The notes: generated by a model from the sequence alone, not told the origin. DNA of 17,014 bases from Bacteroidales bacterium (GCA_024762915.1 JANTGL010000019.1:1-17014), one strand, 5' to 3'. Positions 8,093 to 15,358 are shown, counted from the stretch's first letter. Program-made: numbers and translations.

Positions 8093-9763
8093 TTATTTAA
8101 CGGAAAGAATTGATTTATTTTCTTTCATATCGTTGATAATTCGTTTAAAACGTTTAATTTCTTTTTCTTTTTCAACAAGTGTTGCAGTTATTTTATTATT
8201 TTCAGACAATAATTTTTCATATTCGTATTGCAATTGGCTTGTTTTTGCATTTATTTTTGCAGCAAACAATGATGCTGCAATGGTTTCGGTAACTTTTTCG
8301 GTAAATTCAATATTAAAATCATCGATTTCTTTCAGAGATGCTAATTCAATCACTCCGACTAAAAAATTTTCCGTTACCAAGGGAACAATCAAAATTGTTT
8401 TCGGATTTGCCGTTCCTAAACCGGAACGTATTTCGGCATAATTATCGGGAACATTTGTAACATAAATCTTTTTCTTTTCATAAGCACATGCACCGGCCAA
8501 ACCGTCTCCGATAAAAATCTTTTTTTCTTTATATTTTCTTCTTCCGAAAGCAACAGATGCTGTTAATTCTAAATATGTTTCTTCTGATTCATCATTAACC
8601 ATAAAAATTCCTCCCTGGTTAACACCCAACATATCGACTAAACTGCTGATAATATCATAGGATAACTCTGCGATATCTTTGCTCCCTTTCCTTACTAATT
8701 CAGAAAACATCGCATAAGCTTCATTTGCTTTGCTGCGACGTTCATTTTCAAACCTTCTCTTTTCTTCCTCATCCGATGCTTTTTTAATACTTTCACGCAT
8801 GTCTAATAAAGAATTTCCGAGTTTATCATCAGAACTTAAAGGTTTAAATTCAGCATCAATATTTCCCTGCCCTATTTCTAATGAAAAATCAGCATATTGA
8901 TTTAGTCCTAAAATTAAATCATTTAAAGAATTAAGCATGTCTCCCAATTCATCATTTCTTTTAATCTTCTCAATTTCAAGAACATGCCCTTTTGACATTT
9001 CAAATAATTTCTGCTTCACATTTGAAATTGAATCACTGATTGATTTTCCGAAATAAAACAAACTAAGCGATGCAACCGATATCAAAATTAAACCGAATAT
9101 AAAAACTACACTTATTAACCGATTTGTTTGGTTATTAAGTTCAGCCGTCTTTTGCTTAACCATTGTATCAATATAATCTACATATACGCCTGTTCCGATT
9201 ACCCAACCCAAAGGTTCAAATAATTTGATATAACTTAATTTCGGAATTCGTTCATTCGTTCCGGGTTTATAATAATCATATTTCAAAAATCCGGCATCGC
9301 CGTTTTTATTGATAACATCAGCAAATGCTTCATAAACGTTTTGTTTGGTATCCTGAATATAAAATACTTGCACCGTTCCGTTCATTTCGGGTTTAACAGG
9401 ATGCATAATTACCGTATAAGGCGGTTTAACTTCATTCAGCCATATATAGCCGGCATCTCCGAAGGTAATTTGTTCAATATCACGAACAGCATACTTTAAT
9501 TCAGAAGGAAAATCATTTATTAAGACCAGATGTTTATGATCAGACGATGAAATCTTTGACCATGCTTTATCTAAAATTTTATAAGCACTCTTTACATTAT
9601 CTTCAAGTTGTTTCTTAATAATTTCAGTTTGCTCTTGTTTGTAGGAATCAATACTTTCTAGAGTCTTATTACGATATTCCCAAACAGAAAATACAGTTAC
9701 GGCAACAATTGTAATAAATACAATGATGCTTGTAAACAAAGGTATTTTCGTGCGAATATTCAT
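8093..9763 (-). CDS. Membrane sensor: single Cache domain, HAMP, GAF and C-terminal coiled coil, no catalytic output
   Basis: A 556-residue transmembrane receptor. A membrane segment at 8-29 is followed by an extracytoplasmic sCache_2-like domain (about 35-205) with GYIWLNE, VIMHPVKPEMNG and FEPLGWVIGTGVYVDYID. A second membrane segment lies at 216-238. Next come a HAMP linker (about 240-292) and a possible second HAMP-like helix pair (293-330). A GAF domain spans roughly 350-505 (FIGDGLAGACAYEKKKIYV, then IVPLVTENFLVGVIELAS). The last ~50 residues are a charged coiled coil. There is no histidine kinase, GGDEF, cyclase, SpoIIE or chemotaxis signalling domain, so any signal must pass by protein contact. 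It is the first gene of the leftward series, 26 nt before the HEAT fusion gene. Small organic acids are common sCache ligands, but the ligand here cannot be inferred. Confidence 0.88.
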   Translation of the reverse strand: MNIRTKIPLFTSIIVFITIVAVTVFSVWEYRNKTLESIDSYKQEQTEIIKKQLEDNVKSAYKILDKAWSKISSSDHKHLVLINDFPSELKYAVRDIEQITFGDAGYIWLNEVKPPYTVIMHPVKPEMNGTVQVFYIQDTKQNVYEAFADVINKNGDAGFLKYDYYKPGTNERIPKLSYIKLFEPLGWVIGTGVYVDYIDTMVKQKTAELNNQTNRLISVVFIFGLILISVASLSLFYFGKSISDSISNVKQKLFEMSKGHVLEIEKIKRNDELGDMLNSLNDLILGLNQYADFSLEIGQGNIDAEFKPLSSDDKLGNSLLDMRESIKKASDEEEKRRFENERRSKANEAYAMFSELVRKGSKDIAELSYDIISSLVDMLGVNQGGIFMVNDESEETYLELTASVAFGRRKYKEKKIFIGDGLAGACAYEKKKIYVTNVPDNYAEIRSGLGTANPKTILIVPLVTENFLVGVIELASLKEIDDFNIEFTEKVTETIAASLFAAKINAKTSQLQYEYEKLLSENNKITATLVEKEKEIKRFKRIINDMKENKSILSVK

Positions 9764-9851
9764 TAAAAAGATATATTTTTTTAAAATCCGAAAGATACAA
9801 AAAAATATTTTATATACTATTATAAACGTTTTTCAGACATTTCATTTTTTC

Positions 9852-9882
9852 TTTGGAAAACAATTATTTTCTTCTAAATTTG
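9852..9882 (+). promoter_or_regulatory. Bacteroidota-type promoter for the B12 riboswitch transcript
   Basis: TTTG at 9852-9855 and TAAATTTG at 9875-9882 are separated by 19 nt. This matches the Bacteroidota -33/-7 pattern (TTTG, 19-21 nt, TAnnTTTG). Transcription would begin about 5-8 nt downstream, at or just before the first strand of riboswitch stem P1 (9887). Confidence 0.75.
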
Positions 9883-9886
9883 TCCC

Positions 9887-10064
9887 TGAATCAGGTATAT
9901 TTGATTATTCATATTCAAATATAAAAGGGAATGTCGTGAAAATCGGCAACAGTACCCGCTGCTGTAATCTTCAATGTTTTGAACTTTCTTTTGCCACTGT
10001 CCGTGAGTTGTCGGACGGGAAGGCGTTCAAAATACGGAGTAAGTCAGAAGACCTGCCTAATTCA
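9887..10064 (+). ncRNA. Cobalamin (adenosylcobalamin-family) riboswitch
   Basis: The conserved order of a B12 riboswitch is present. P1 is TGAAT/ATTCA (9887-9891 with 10060-10064). A nine-pair arm joins 9896-9904 to 9915-9923, followed by AAAAGGGAA and GTGAAAATCGG. CCCGCTGCTGTAA spans about 9956-9968. An eight-pair stem joins 9977-9984 to 10025-10032. GCCACTG begins at 9993, a GTCCG/CGGAC arm (9999-10003 with 10012-10016) follows, then GGGAAGGC (10017-10024). The B12 box AAGTCAGAAGACCTGCC is at 10041-10057 and differs slightly from the usual AGTCAGGAGACC. It lies in the 435-nt gap between divergent genes and 134 nt upstream of the DUF4465 gene. By analogy it should switch that gene off when cobamide is plentiful. 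Confidence 0.95.
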
Positions 10065-10198
10065 TTATATTATCCGAGGCTTTCGGGAAAAAAAGCTTTA
10101 GGAATGGACTTTTTCGCTCATTTCCTCTTTTAGATTCCCTTTATTTTCGGATTAATATCGTTGTTTTTTAATTTATTAATTTTTAACTCTTTTTAATT
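10065..10198 (+). promoter_or_regulatory. Riboswitch expression platform (leader between aptamer and start codon)
   Basis: Competing pairings are visible. CCGA (10074-10077) can pair locally with TCGG (10083-10086), while the overlapping ATCCGA (10072-10077) can pair with TCGGAT (10147-10152). GCTTT/AAAGC (10079-10083 with 10092-10096) and GGAAT/ATTCC (10101-10105 with 10134-10138) are further options. None is followed at once by a long U run. The 45 nt before the ATG are nearly pure A/T and unstructured. I cannot tell from sequence whether control is transcriptional or translational. Confidence 0.45.
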
Positions 10199-11146
10199 AT
10201 GAAAAAAAATCTATTCTTAACATCGGTATTAATCGCAGTTTATTCTTTTGCGCTTAATGCACAAACACCTTTTAATTTTGAATCTCTGACCATACCCGCT
10301 TCAGGATACTGGAACGGTTCGGACGGAAGCGGAGAATTCGGAGACAATGAAATTACGTTTTACAATGATTACAACAGTGATTGGGGAAGTTGGACAAAGT
10401 TTTCATATGCCTATGACACAATCACTTCAGATACTCAATATGCGGCAAATGCAGAATCCGTTAACGGTCATGTTTTCGGAATCGGTTATGTTCCTGCAGA
10501 TTGGCAAAGCGGTACTTACGATAACATGCCGATTACATCAAAATTTACAAATTCCGTTAAAATTGAATCCGTTGATATCGCCAACAACAAAAAAACCGCA
10601 GACGTAATAATTAACGGAGATTCAAACTTCGGAGAACCTGCATTTACGGACGGAGATTGGTTTAAAATTATATTTGAAGGATTTTACAACGGCGAATCAA
10701 CGGGAATTGTTTCTTTTTTTCTCGCAGATTATACGGCCGGAAACAGTTTTGTCACTGATTCATGGAATACGATAAATTTAAGTTCTTTAGGACAGGTTGA
10801 CAGTCTTCAGTATAATTTAGCATCCACACATACGGGTGCATACGGAATGAATACACCTGCTTATTTTTGTATCGATAATGTTACGTATTCATACCCTGCC
10901 GATATTGATGAAAATTTATCATATTCAGTTAATATCTACCCAAATCCGGTAAAAAATATAATAAACATCGAAAATGTGCTTAATTCCGAGATTACTGCTT
11001 TTGACATTTCCGGTAAAATTATTTATTCAAAATCTGATTGTAAAGAAATTGAAAAAATTAATTTTTCAAATGTAAAACCGGGAATTTATTTCGTTAAAGT
11101 TAAAAATCAAAACGAAATTTTCGTAAACAAAATCATTAAGCAATAA
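10199..11146 (+). CDS. BtuH-like DUF4465 secreted protein with T9SS sorting domain, under B12 riboswitch control
   Basis: A secreted protein of 315 residues. A Sec signal peptide (1-21, cleavage after LNA) has no lipobox Cys. Residues about 25-232 match the DUF4465 pattern as I recall it: NFESL at 26-30, GYWNGSDGSGEF at 36-47, WGSWTKFSYAY at 62-72, GDWFKIIFEG at 152-161, FFLADY at 173-178, and NTPAYFCIDNV at 218-228. Residues 243-315 form a type A T9SS C-terminal domain (NIYPNP at 245-250, DISGK at 269-273, GIYFVKV near 295-301). From memory, the DUF4465 family includes BtuH, a surface cobamide-binding lipoprotein of gut Bacteroides. The riboswitch upstream independently points to B12. I infer a cobamide-capturing protein delivered to the surface or medium by T9SS rather than as a lipoprotein. 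No btuB or ABC transporter gene is adjacent, and the transcript appears monocistronic. Confidence 0.88.
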   Translation: MKKNLFLTSVLIAVYSFALNAQTPFNFESLTIPASGYWNGSDGSGEFGDNEITFYNDYNSDWGSWTKFSYAYDTITSDTQYAANAESVNGHVFGIGYVPADWQSGTYDNMPITSKFTNSVKIESVDIANNKKTADVIINGDSNFGEPAFTDGDWFKIIFEGFYNGESTGIVSFFLADYTAGNSFVTDSWNTINLSSLGQVDSLQYNLASTHTGAYGMNTPAYFCIDNVTYSYPADIDENLSYSVNIYPNPVKNIINIENVLNSEITAFDISGKIIYSKSDCKEIEKINFSNVKPGIYFVKVKNQNEIFVNKIIKQ

Positions 11147-11152
11147 ATTTGG

Positions 11153-11194
11153 ATTCAAAAAAACCGACGCTTACAAACGTCGGTTTTTTTGAAT
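11153..11194. terminator. Strong bidirectional intrinsic terminator
   Basis: A 17-pair perfect stem (11153-11169 with 11178-11194, loop 11170-11177) has a CCGACG/CGTCGG core flanked by A7 and T7. It provides a U run in either direction. It lies between the convergent DUF4465 gene and the exported thioredoxin gene and should end both. Confidence 0.92.
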
Positions 11195-11211
11195 TCTAAT
11201 CACATTATTTT

Positions 11212-11637
11212 TTATTTTTCAACTTTTAAAACCGTTTGCACAATCTCTTCAAATTGTTCTTTACTTCTGTAACCTACAATTTGTTTAAAGTTTCCGTCTG
11301 CCGGGACAAACAAAATTGTAGGAATGCTTCGTATTTTAAACAAATTTGCCAATTGAGGGTTTTTATCCGTATTAATCTTATAAACTTGCAATTTATTTCC
11401 GTATTCCGCTTGAATTGCTTTTAAATGCGGAGCAATCATTTTACAAGGTCTGCACCAATCAGCATAAAAATCAATAATTATCGGTTTATTTCCTTCATAT
11501 TTCCAACTTGAATTTTGGCTGTAATCCCAAACATTTTTCTTAAAACTTGCATCATTCAAATGAATTTCGTTTTGGGAAAACATTGTTGCAATTCCGAACA
11601 TCAATACTGATGTTATCATTAATAGTTTTCGTTTCAT
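11212..11637 (-). CDS. Exported (periplasmic) thioredoxin-fold protein
   Basis: A thioredoxin-fold protein of 141 residues with an N-terminal signal peptide (about 1-21, MKRK then a hydrophobic stretch ending ATMFS) and no lipobox. The redox motif is WCRPC at 61-65 after FYAD, and the cis-proline is Pro106 in RSIP. It closely parallels the cytoplasmic thioredoxin just upstream: both have an unusual N-terminal stretch leading to W-(K/T)-(Y/F)-EG-(N/D)-KP before the core strand. This suggests tandem duplication followed by acquisition of a signal peptide. It probably handles disulfide reduction in the periplasm. No CcdA/DsbD-type partner is in the window. A terminator separates it from the upstream thioredoxin, so it should have its own promoter, but I found no convincing TAnnTTTG box. 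Confidence 0.9.
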   Translation of the reverse strand: MKRKLLMITSVLMFGIATMFSQNEIHLNDASFKKNVWDYSQNSSWKYEGNKPIIIDFYADWCRPCKMIAPHLKAIQAEYGNKLQVYKINTDKNPQLANLFKIRSIPTILFVPADGNFKQIVGYRSKEQFEEIVQTVLKVEK

Positions 11638-11693
11638 CTTTTTTACGTTTAATTTATAATTTTTATAACGAATTTTATACCAAAAAATTACTT

Positions 11694-11723
11694 AAAAAGA
11701 AAGCCGTTGAATATCAGCGGCTT
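11694..11723 (-). terminator. Intrinsic terminator of the cytoplasmic thioredoxin gene
   Basis: A ten-pair stem (11701-11710 with 11714-11723, including one G-U pair in the leftward transcript, three-base loop) is followed on the minus strand by a U-rich run, read from the A tract at 11694-11700. It lies 27 nt after the stop of the cytoplasmic thioredoxin gene and upstream of the exported paralogue. Confidence 0.78.
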
Positions 11724-11750
11724 CCTTAATTTTAATTATATTAACTTCAT

Positions 11751-12125
11751 TTAAGCAGAAGGTTCTTCAACTTTAAGAACATCAGCAATTGCTTTTTTGA
11801 AAGTTTCTTTCGGTAATGCACCGACTGCCATTTGAGGTTGTCCGTCTTGCGGAACAAACAATAATGAAGGAATGCTTTGAATTCCGAACATCCCGGCTAA
11901 GTTTTTCTCAACTTCGGTATCAATTTTATATATATCAATTTTACCGTCATATTCGTCTGAAAGTTCTTCCAATATAGGAGCTACCATTTTACACGGTTGA
12001 CACCAATCTGCATAAAAATCAATCATACAAGGTTTGTCACCTTCAAATGTCCAATCTTTATTTTTTTCAAAATTAAATACTTTACTTTTGAATGTTTCTT
12101 CACTTAAAAATTCTACTTTTGCCAT
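11751..12125 (-). CDS. trxA: Thioredoxin (cytoplasmic)
   Basis: A thioredoxin of 124 residues without a signal peptide. It has the active site WCQPC (41-45) after DFYAD and cis-proline Pro86 in QSIP. The family reduces protein disulfides using electrons from thioredoxin reductase. The active site is WCQPC, not the classical WCGPC, and an extra Cys (Cys33) lies just before the core strand. The N-terminal ~30 residues are longer than in E. coli thioredoxin and are shared with the exported paralogue downstream. A TTTG/TATTATTTG promoter-like pair lies upstream on the minus strand. The symbol is assigned by family; Bacteroidota often carry several thioredoxins. Confidence 0.92.
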   Translation of the reverse strand: MAKVEFLSEETFKSKVFNFEKNKDWTFEGDKPCMIDFYADWCQPCKMVAPILEELSDEYDGKIDIYKIDTEVEKNLAGMFGIQSIPSLLFVPQDGQPQMAVGALPKETFKKAIADVLKVEEPSA

Positions 12126-12163
12126 TTTAAATTTACTTAATTATTTATATTTTGTTTGCTTGA

Positions 12164-12186
12164 CATATTATCAGTCAAATAATATG
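12164..12186. repeat. Inverted repeat overlapping the thioredoxin promoter
   Basis: CATATTAT (12164-12171) and ATAATATG (12179-12186) form an eight-pair perfect dyad with a seven-base centre. A second, shifted dyad TTGAC/GTCAA (12160-12164 with 12174-12178) overlaps it. The dyad covers the putative leftward -7 region, so an operator is possible. The AT richness makes chance pairing fairly likely. Confidence 0.4.
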
Positions 12187-12208
12187 CCTTTTTAAAAAGT
12201 GGGGCAAA
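12176..12208 (-). promoter_or_regulatory. Putative promoter of the cytoplasmic thioredoxin gene
   Basis: On the minus strand TTTG (12205-12208) is followed 20 nt later by TATTATTTG (12176-12184). This is close to TTTG-N(19-21)-TAnnTTTG but has one extra base in the -7 box. Confidence 0.4.
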
Positions 12209-12241
12209 GAACATAAAAAAACATGACATAATTGCTTTTTT

Positions 12242-12273
12242 TTTGAAAATTTTTATAAAAAAGGATAATTTTG
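12242..12273 (+). promoter_or_regulatory. Bacteroidota-type promoter of metG
   Basis: TTTG at 12242-12245 and TAATTTTG at 12266-12273 are separated by 20 nt, matching the Bacteroidota consensus. The predicted transcript has a leader of about 60 nt before the metG ATG at 12342. Confidence 0.75.
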
Positions 12274-12341
12274 TCAGAAATTCTGAATTTTAAAAGAGTA
12301 CACAAATAACAATAATTCACTTAACAAAAGAACAAAAAACA

Positions 12342-14372
12342 ATGCCCGAATTTAAAAGATACCTTGTCACCTCTGCCCTGCCCTATGCCAACGGGCCCGT
12401 TCATATCGGACATCTAGCCGGCGTTTATATTCCTTCCGATATTTACACCCGATATTTAAGATTAAAAGGTGAAGATGTCATTTCCGTATGCGGAAGCGAT
12501 GAACACGGAGTTCCCATTACGCTTAAAGCAAAAAAAGAAGGCATTACACCGCAGGAAGTTGTTGACAGATACCACAATATTATAAAAAAATCATTTGAAG
12601 ATTTCGGAATTGCTTTCGATATATATTCCAGAACAAGTAACAAAACACATTATGAAACAGCTTCCGATTTTTTTAAAAAACTTTACGATGACGGTGAGTT
12701 TACAGAAAAAACAAGCGAACAATATTACGATACGCAAGAACAACAATTTCTGGCAGACCGCTACATTAAAGGAACTTGTCCCAAATGCGGTTACGAAGAA
12801 GCATACGGCGACCAATGCGAAAAGTGCGGCAGTGCTTTAAGTCCAACGGAATTAATAAACCCGAAGTCAACCATCAGCGGTGCCGAATTGTCATTAAAAG
12901 AAACAAAACATTGGTACTTACCCTTGGATAAACATGAACCGTTTCTACGAAAATGGATTTTGGAAGATCACAAAGAATGGAAGCCCAATGTTTACGGTCA
13001 ATGTAAATCGTGGCTTGACAACGGTTTGCAACCGCGTGCCGTTAGTCGTGATTTGAATTGGGGTGTTCCTTTACCGATTAAAAATGCCGAAAATAAAGTT
13101 CTTTACGTATGGTTTGACGCACCAATCGGATATATTTCGGCAACCAAAGAATTCACTCCCGATTGGGAAAACTATTGGAAAGATAAAGAGACTAAATTGG
13201 TGCATTTTATAGGCAAAGACAACATTGTTTTTCATTGCATTATTTTTCCTGCCATGTTGAAAGCCGAAGGTTCCTATATTTTACCTGATAACGTGCCTGC
13301 AAATGCTTTTTTGAATTTAGAAAACGACAAAATTTCAACGTCAAAAAATTGGGCTGTTTGGTTACATGAATATCTCGAAGATTTTAAAGATAAACAAGAT
13401 GTTTTGCGTTATGTCCTCACGGCAAATGCTCCCGAAACCAAAGACAACGATTTTACTTGGAAAAACTTTCAGGCAAGAAATAACGGCGAATTGGTTGCCG
13501 TTCTCGGGAATTTCATCAACAGAACACTGGTTCTGACAAAAAAATATTATGATAAAGAAATTCCTTTGCCGGATAAAATTAATGAAAATGACACAGTTGT
13601 TTTGGAAGAAATTTTGAAAACAAAAAAAGATATCGAAAATAATATCGAAATTTATAAATTTCGAGATGCACTGAAAGCTTTTATGAACTTGGCACGTTTC
13701 GGAAATAAATATCTGGCTGAAAATGAACCTTGGAAACTTGCAAAAACAGACCCCGACAGAGTTCGAACGATAATGTATGTTGCCAATCAAATTACGGCTG
13801 CATTAGCCGTTCTCAGCGAACCGTTTTTACCGTTTACTTCAGAGAAATTAAGAAAAATGACTAATATTAATGACGCTAAATGGGAAGATGTTGATTTGGG
13901 CATCACAAAAGCCGGACATAAAATAAACGAACCGGAATTATTGTTTGAAAAAATTGAAGATAAAGAAATAGAGTATCAAATAAACAAACTTCTGAAAACT
14001 AAAGAAGATAATGCCAAAGAGACCGTTGAGTTGAAACCGATTAAGGAACCAATTTCTTTTGACGATTTTCAAAAACTTGACATCAGAACAGCTACCATCA
14101 TCGAAGCCGAAAAAGTTCCGAAAACAAAGAAACTGTTGAAATTGACTTTGGACACCGGCATTGACAAACGAACGGTCGTTTCCGGTATTGCCGAATTTTA
14201 CAAACCTGAAGATATTATCGGAAAACAAGTTCAGGTATTGGTCAATTTAGCACCGCGAAAATTAAAAGGCATCGAGTCGCAAGGCATGATTTTAATGGCA
14301 GAAAACCCGCAAGGCAAATTAAGTTTTGTTTCTCCCGAAGAAAAATTTGAAAACGGATCTAAGGTAAGTTAA
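12342..14372 (+). CDS. metG: Methionyl-tRNA synthetase with C-terminal tRNA-binding domain
   Basis: MetG, 676 residues, charges tRNA-Met with methionine in the cytoplasm. The class I signature HIGH is at 21-24. The KMSKS equivalent is KISTS at 330-334, followed by KNW, a spelling I associate with Bacteroidota MetG. A single zinc knuckle (Cys146, 149, 159, 162 in CPKC and CEKC) in the connective peptide marks the long MetG type. The anticodon-binding helical domain spans about 390-550. Residues about 568-676 form an EMAP/Trbp111-like OB-fold domain ([24 protein letters not shown]) that aids tRNA binding and dimerisation. The start at 12342 follows the promoter and precedes [13 protein letters not shown] directly. 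No T-box or SAM riboswitch is seen in its leader, and the B12 riboswitch nearby does not control it. Confidence 0.97.
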   Translation: MPEFKRYLVTSALPYANGPVHIGHLAGVYIPSDIYTRYLRLKGEDVISVCGSDEHGVPITLKAKKEGITPQEVVDRYHNIIKKSFEDFGIAFDIYSRTSNKTHYETASDFFKKLYDDGEFTEKTSEQYYDTQEQQFLADRYIKGTCPKCGYEEAYGDQCEKCGSALSPTELINPKSTISGAELSLKETKHWYLPLDKHEPFLRKWILEDHKEWKPNVYGQCKSWLDNGLQPRAVSRDLNWGVPLPIKNAENKVLYVWFDAPIGYISATKEFTPDWENYWKDKETKLVHFIGKDNIVFHCIIFPAMLKAEGSYILPDNVPANAFLNLENDKISTSKNWAVWLHEYLEDFKDKQDVLRYVLTANAPETKDNDFTWKNFQARNNGELVAVLGNFINRTLVLTKKYYDKEIPLPDKINENDTVVLEEILKTKKDIENNIEIYKFRDALKAFMNLARFGNKYLAENEPWKLAKTDPDRVRTIMYVANQITAALAVLSEPFLPFTSEKLRKMTNINDAKWEDVDLGITKAGHKINEPELLFEKIEDKEIEYQINKLLKTKEDNAKETVELKPIKEPISFDDFQKLDIRTATIIEAEKVPKTKKLLKLTLDTGIDKRTVVSGIAEFYKPEDIIGKQVQVLVNLAPRKLKGIESQGMILMAENPQGKLSFVSPEEKFENGSKVS

Positions 14373-14410
14373 TTTTTTCATTTTTATATAAAAATTTAAA
14401 TCGAAACATT

Positions 14411-15046
14411 ATGGACTATACTCCTTTTACGAAACAAGCTCTTGAAAACTTGAGAAATCCAAATACTTTAAATTGGTTTGTTATACCGCTTTTGGCACTT
14501 ATGTTTTATGTGTATGCTACCGAAGTTCAAAAAAAGAATTGGAATGCCGTATTTGCCGGATTGGCATTTTGGGGAATGGATTGGATTAATGAAATAATTA
14601 ATTCGTTGGTTTTGCATTTCTCACATTATGCTCCGATTTGGGGAACACCCGGACAATCGGCATACACGGTTCTTATAGGTTTAAATGTAGAAATTATGTT
14701 TATGTTTTCGATTGCCGGAATTGTATGGTCAAAAATGTTGCTTGATGACAAGAATGCAAAAATTCTCGGTATTAACAATCGATGGTTTATCATCATTGCC
14801 GGTTCTGTTTTCTCCGTTATTGTTGAATATTTTCTCAATGCGGCAAATATGCTCACATGGGATTACAGTTGGTGGAACGCTAACAACCCGTGGTTAATTG
14901 TTCCGTTCGGATATATGACATTTTTTATTGTTGCTTTTTGGGTTTATGATATGAAATCAATAAAAAAACAATTGATGACCGTCGGAAGTATTTTCTCAAT
15001 TGTTTTGTTAAGTCTGATAATTTTCGGAACTTTGGCTTGGATATAA
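14411..15046 (+). CDS. Six-segment integral membrane protein of unknown function
   Basis: I do not recognise this family. The 211 residues contain about six hydrophobic segments (roughly 20-36, 45-67, 84-108, 125-147, 160-179, 188-209) and no signal peptide. Many polar or aromatic residues lie inside or at the edge of the segments: Trp54, Asp57, Trp58, Asn60, Glu61, His69, His72, Glu94, Glu139, Asn143, Trp150, Asp151. This could indicate a membrane-embedded enzyme, a cofactor or lipid site, or an ion path, but no known motif is present. It starts 38 nt after metG with no visible terminator between, and lies 12 nt before the GlsB-like gene. Co-transcription with the latter is likely. Confidence 0.85.
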   Translation: MDYTPFTKQALENLRNPNTLNWFVIPLLALMFYVYATEVQKKNWNAVFAGLAFWGMDWINEIINSLVLHFSHYAPIWGTPGQSAYTVLIGLNVEIMFMFSIAGIVWSKMLLDDKNAKILGINNRWFIIIAGSVFSVIVEYFLNAANMLTWDYSWWNANNPWLIVPFGYMTFFIVAFWVYDMKSIKKQLMTVGSIFSIVLLSLIIFGTLAWI

Positions 15047-15058
15047 AAACTTAAAATC

Positions 15059-15307
15059 ATGAATTGGATATTATACATTATTCTCGGTGGGTTTGCCGGC
15101 TGGTTAACCGGGCGCATCTTTAAAGGTGAAGGTTTCGGTTTTTTAATGAATTTAATTGTCGGAATTGCCGGCGGTCTTTTAGGCGGTTGGATTTTCAGAA
15201 TACTTGGATTTTCGGTAGGCGGAGGTATTATCCCTTCTCTTATTACGGCTGTTCTCGGAGGCGGAATTTTAGTTTGGTTACTCGGATTGGGAAAAAAGAA
15301 AAAATAA
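15059..15307 (+). CDS. GlsB/YeaQ/YmgE-family small membrane protein
   Basis: An 82-residue protein with three glycine-rich hydrophobic segments. The pattern GGFAGWLTGRIFKGEGFGF, then NLIVGIAGGLLGGWIF, then the late AVLGGGILVWLLG and a Lys tail, is characteristic of the transglycosylase-associated (Transgly_assoc) family. Members are stress-induced in many bacteria, but their molecular role is not established. The gene is 12 nt downstream of the six-segment membrane protein and probably in the same transcript. Confidence 0.9.
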   Translation: MNWILYIILGGFAGWLTGRIFKGEGFGFLMNLIVGIAGGLLGGWIFRILGFSVGGGIIPSLITAVLGGGILVWLLGLGKKKK

Positions 15308-15331
15308 ATTCGGACTTATTCGTCTTTTTTG

Positions 15332-15339
15332 TATCTTTG
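15332..15339 (+). promoter_or_regulatory. Putative -7 element for the toxin-antitoxin operon
   Basis: TATCTTTG matches TAnnTTTG and lies 19 nt upstream of the mntA ATG. No clear TTTG -33 element is seen at the right distance, although T-rich sequence precedes it. Confidence 0.5.
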
Positions 15340-15358
15340 TATAAAATAATAAGTTCAA

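Noticed and set aside
8093..9763. Cache-HAMP-GAF protein as a histidine kinase or chemoreceptor
   Set aside because: No H-box, no ATPase N/G boxes and no chemotaxis signalling hairpin are present. The C-terminus is a short coiled coil.
9723..10133. Plus-strand open frame of 136 codons across the 9764-10198 gap
   Set aside because: It runs through the promoter and the whole cobalamin riboswitch, and its sequence is fixed by RNA structure. The translation shows no recognisable domain.
13362..13790. Minus-strand open frame of 142 codons inside metG
   Set aside because: It is antisense to strongly conserved metG coding sequence and has Phe/Ile/Cys-rich composition without a domain.
9887..14372. 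Idea that the B12 riboswitch also governs metG (B12-methionine link)
   Set aside because: A strong terminator, two opposite-strand thioredoxin genes and a separate metG promoter lie between them.
15290..15332. Possible terminator after the GlsB-like gene (A-rich then TCTTTTTT)
   Set aside because: The pairing depends on A/T runs with an asymmetric interior and overlaps the C-terminal Lys codons. It is not convincing as a stem.
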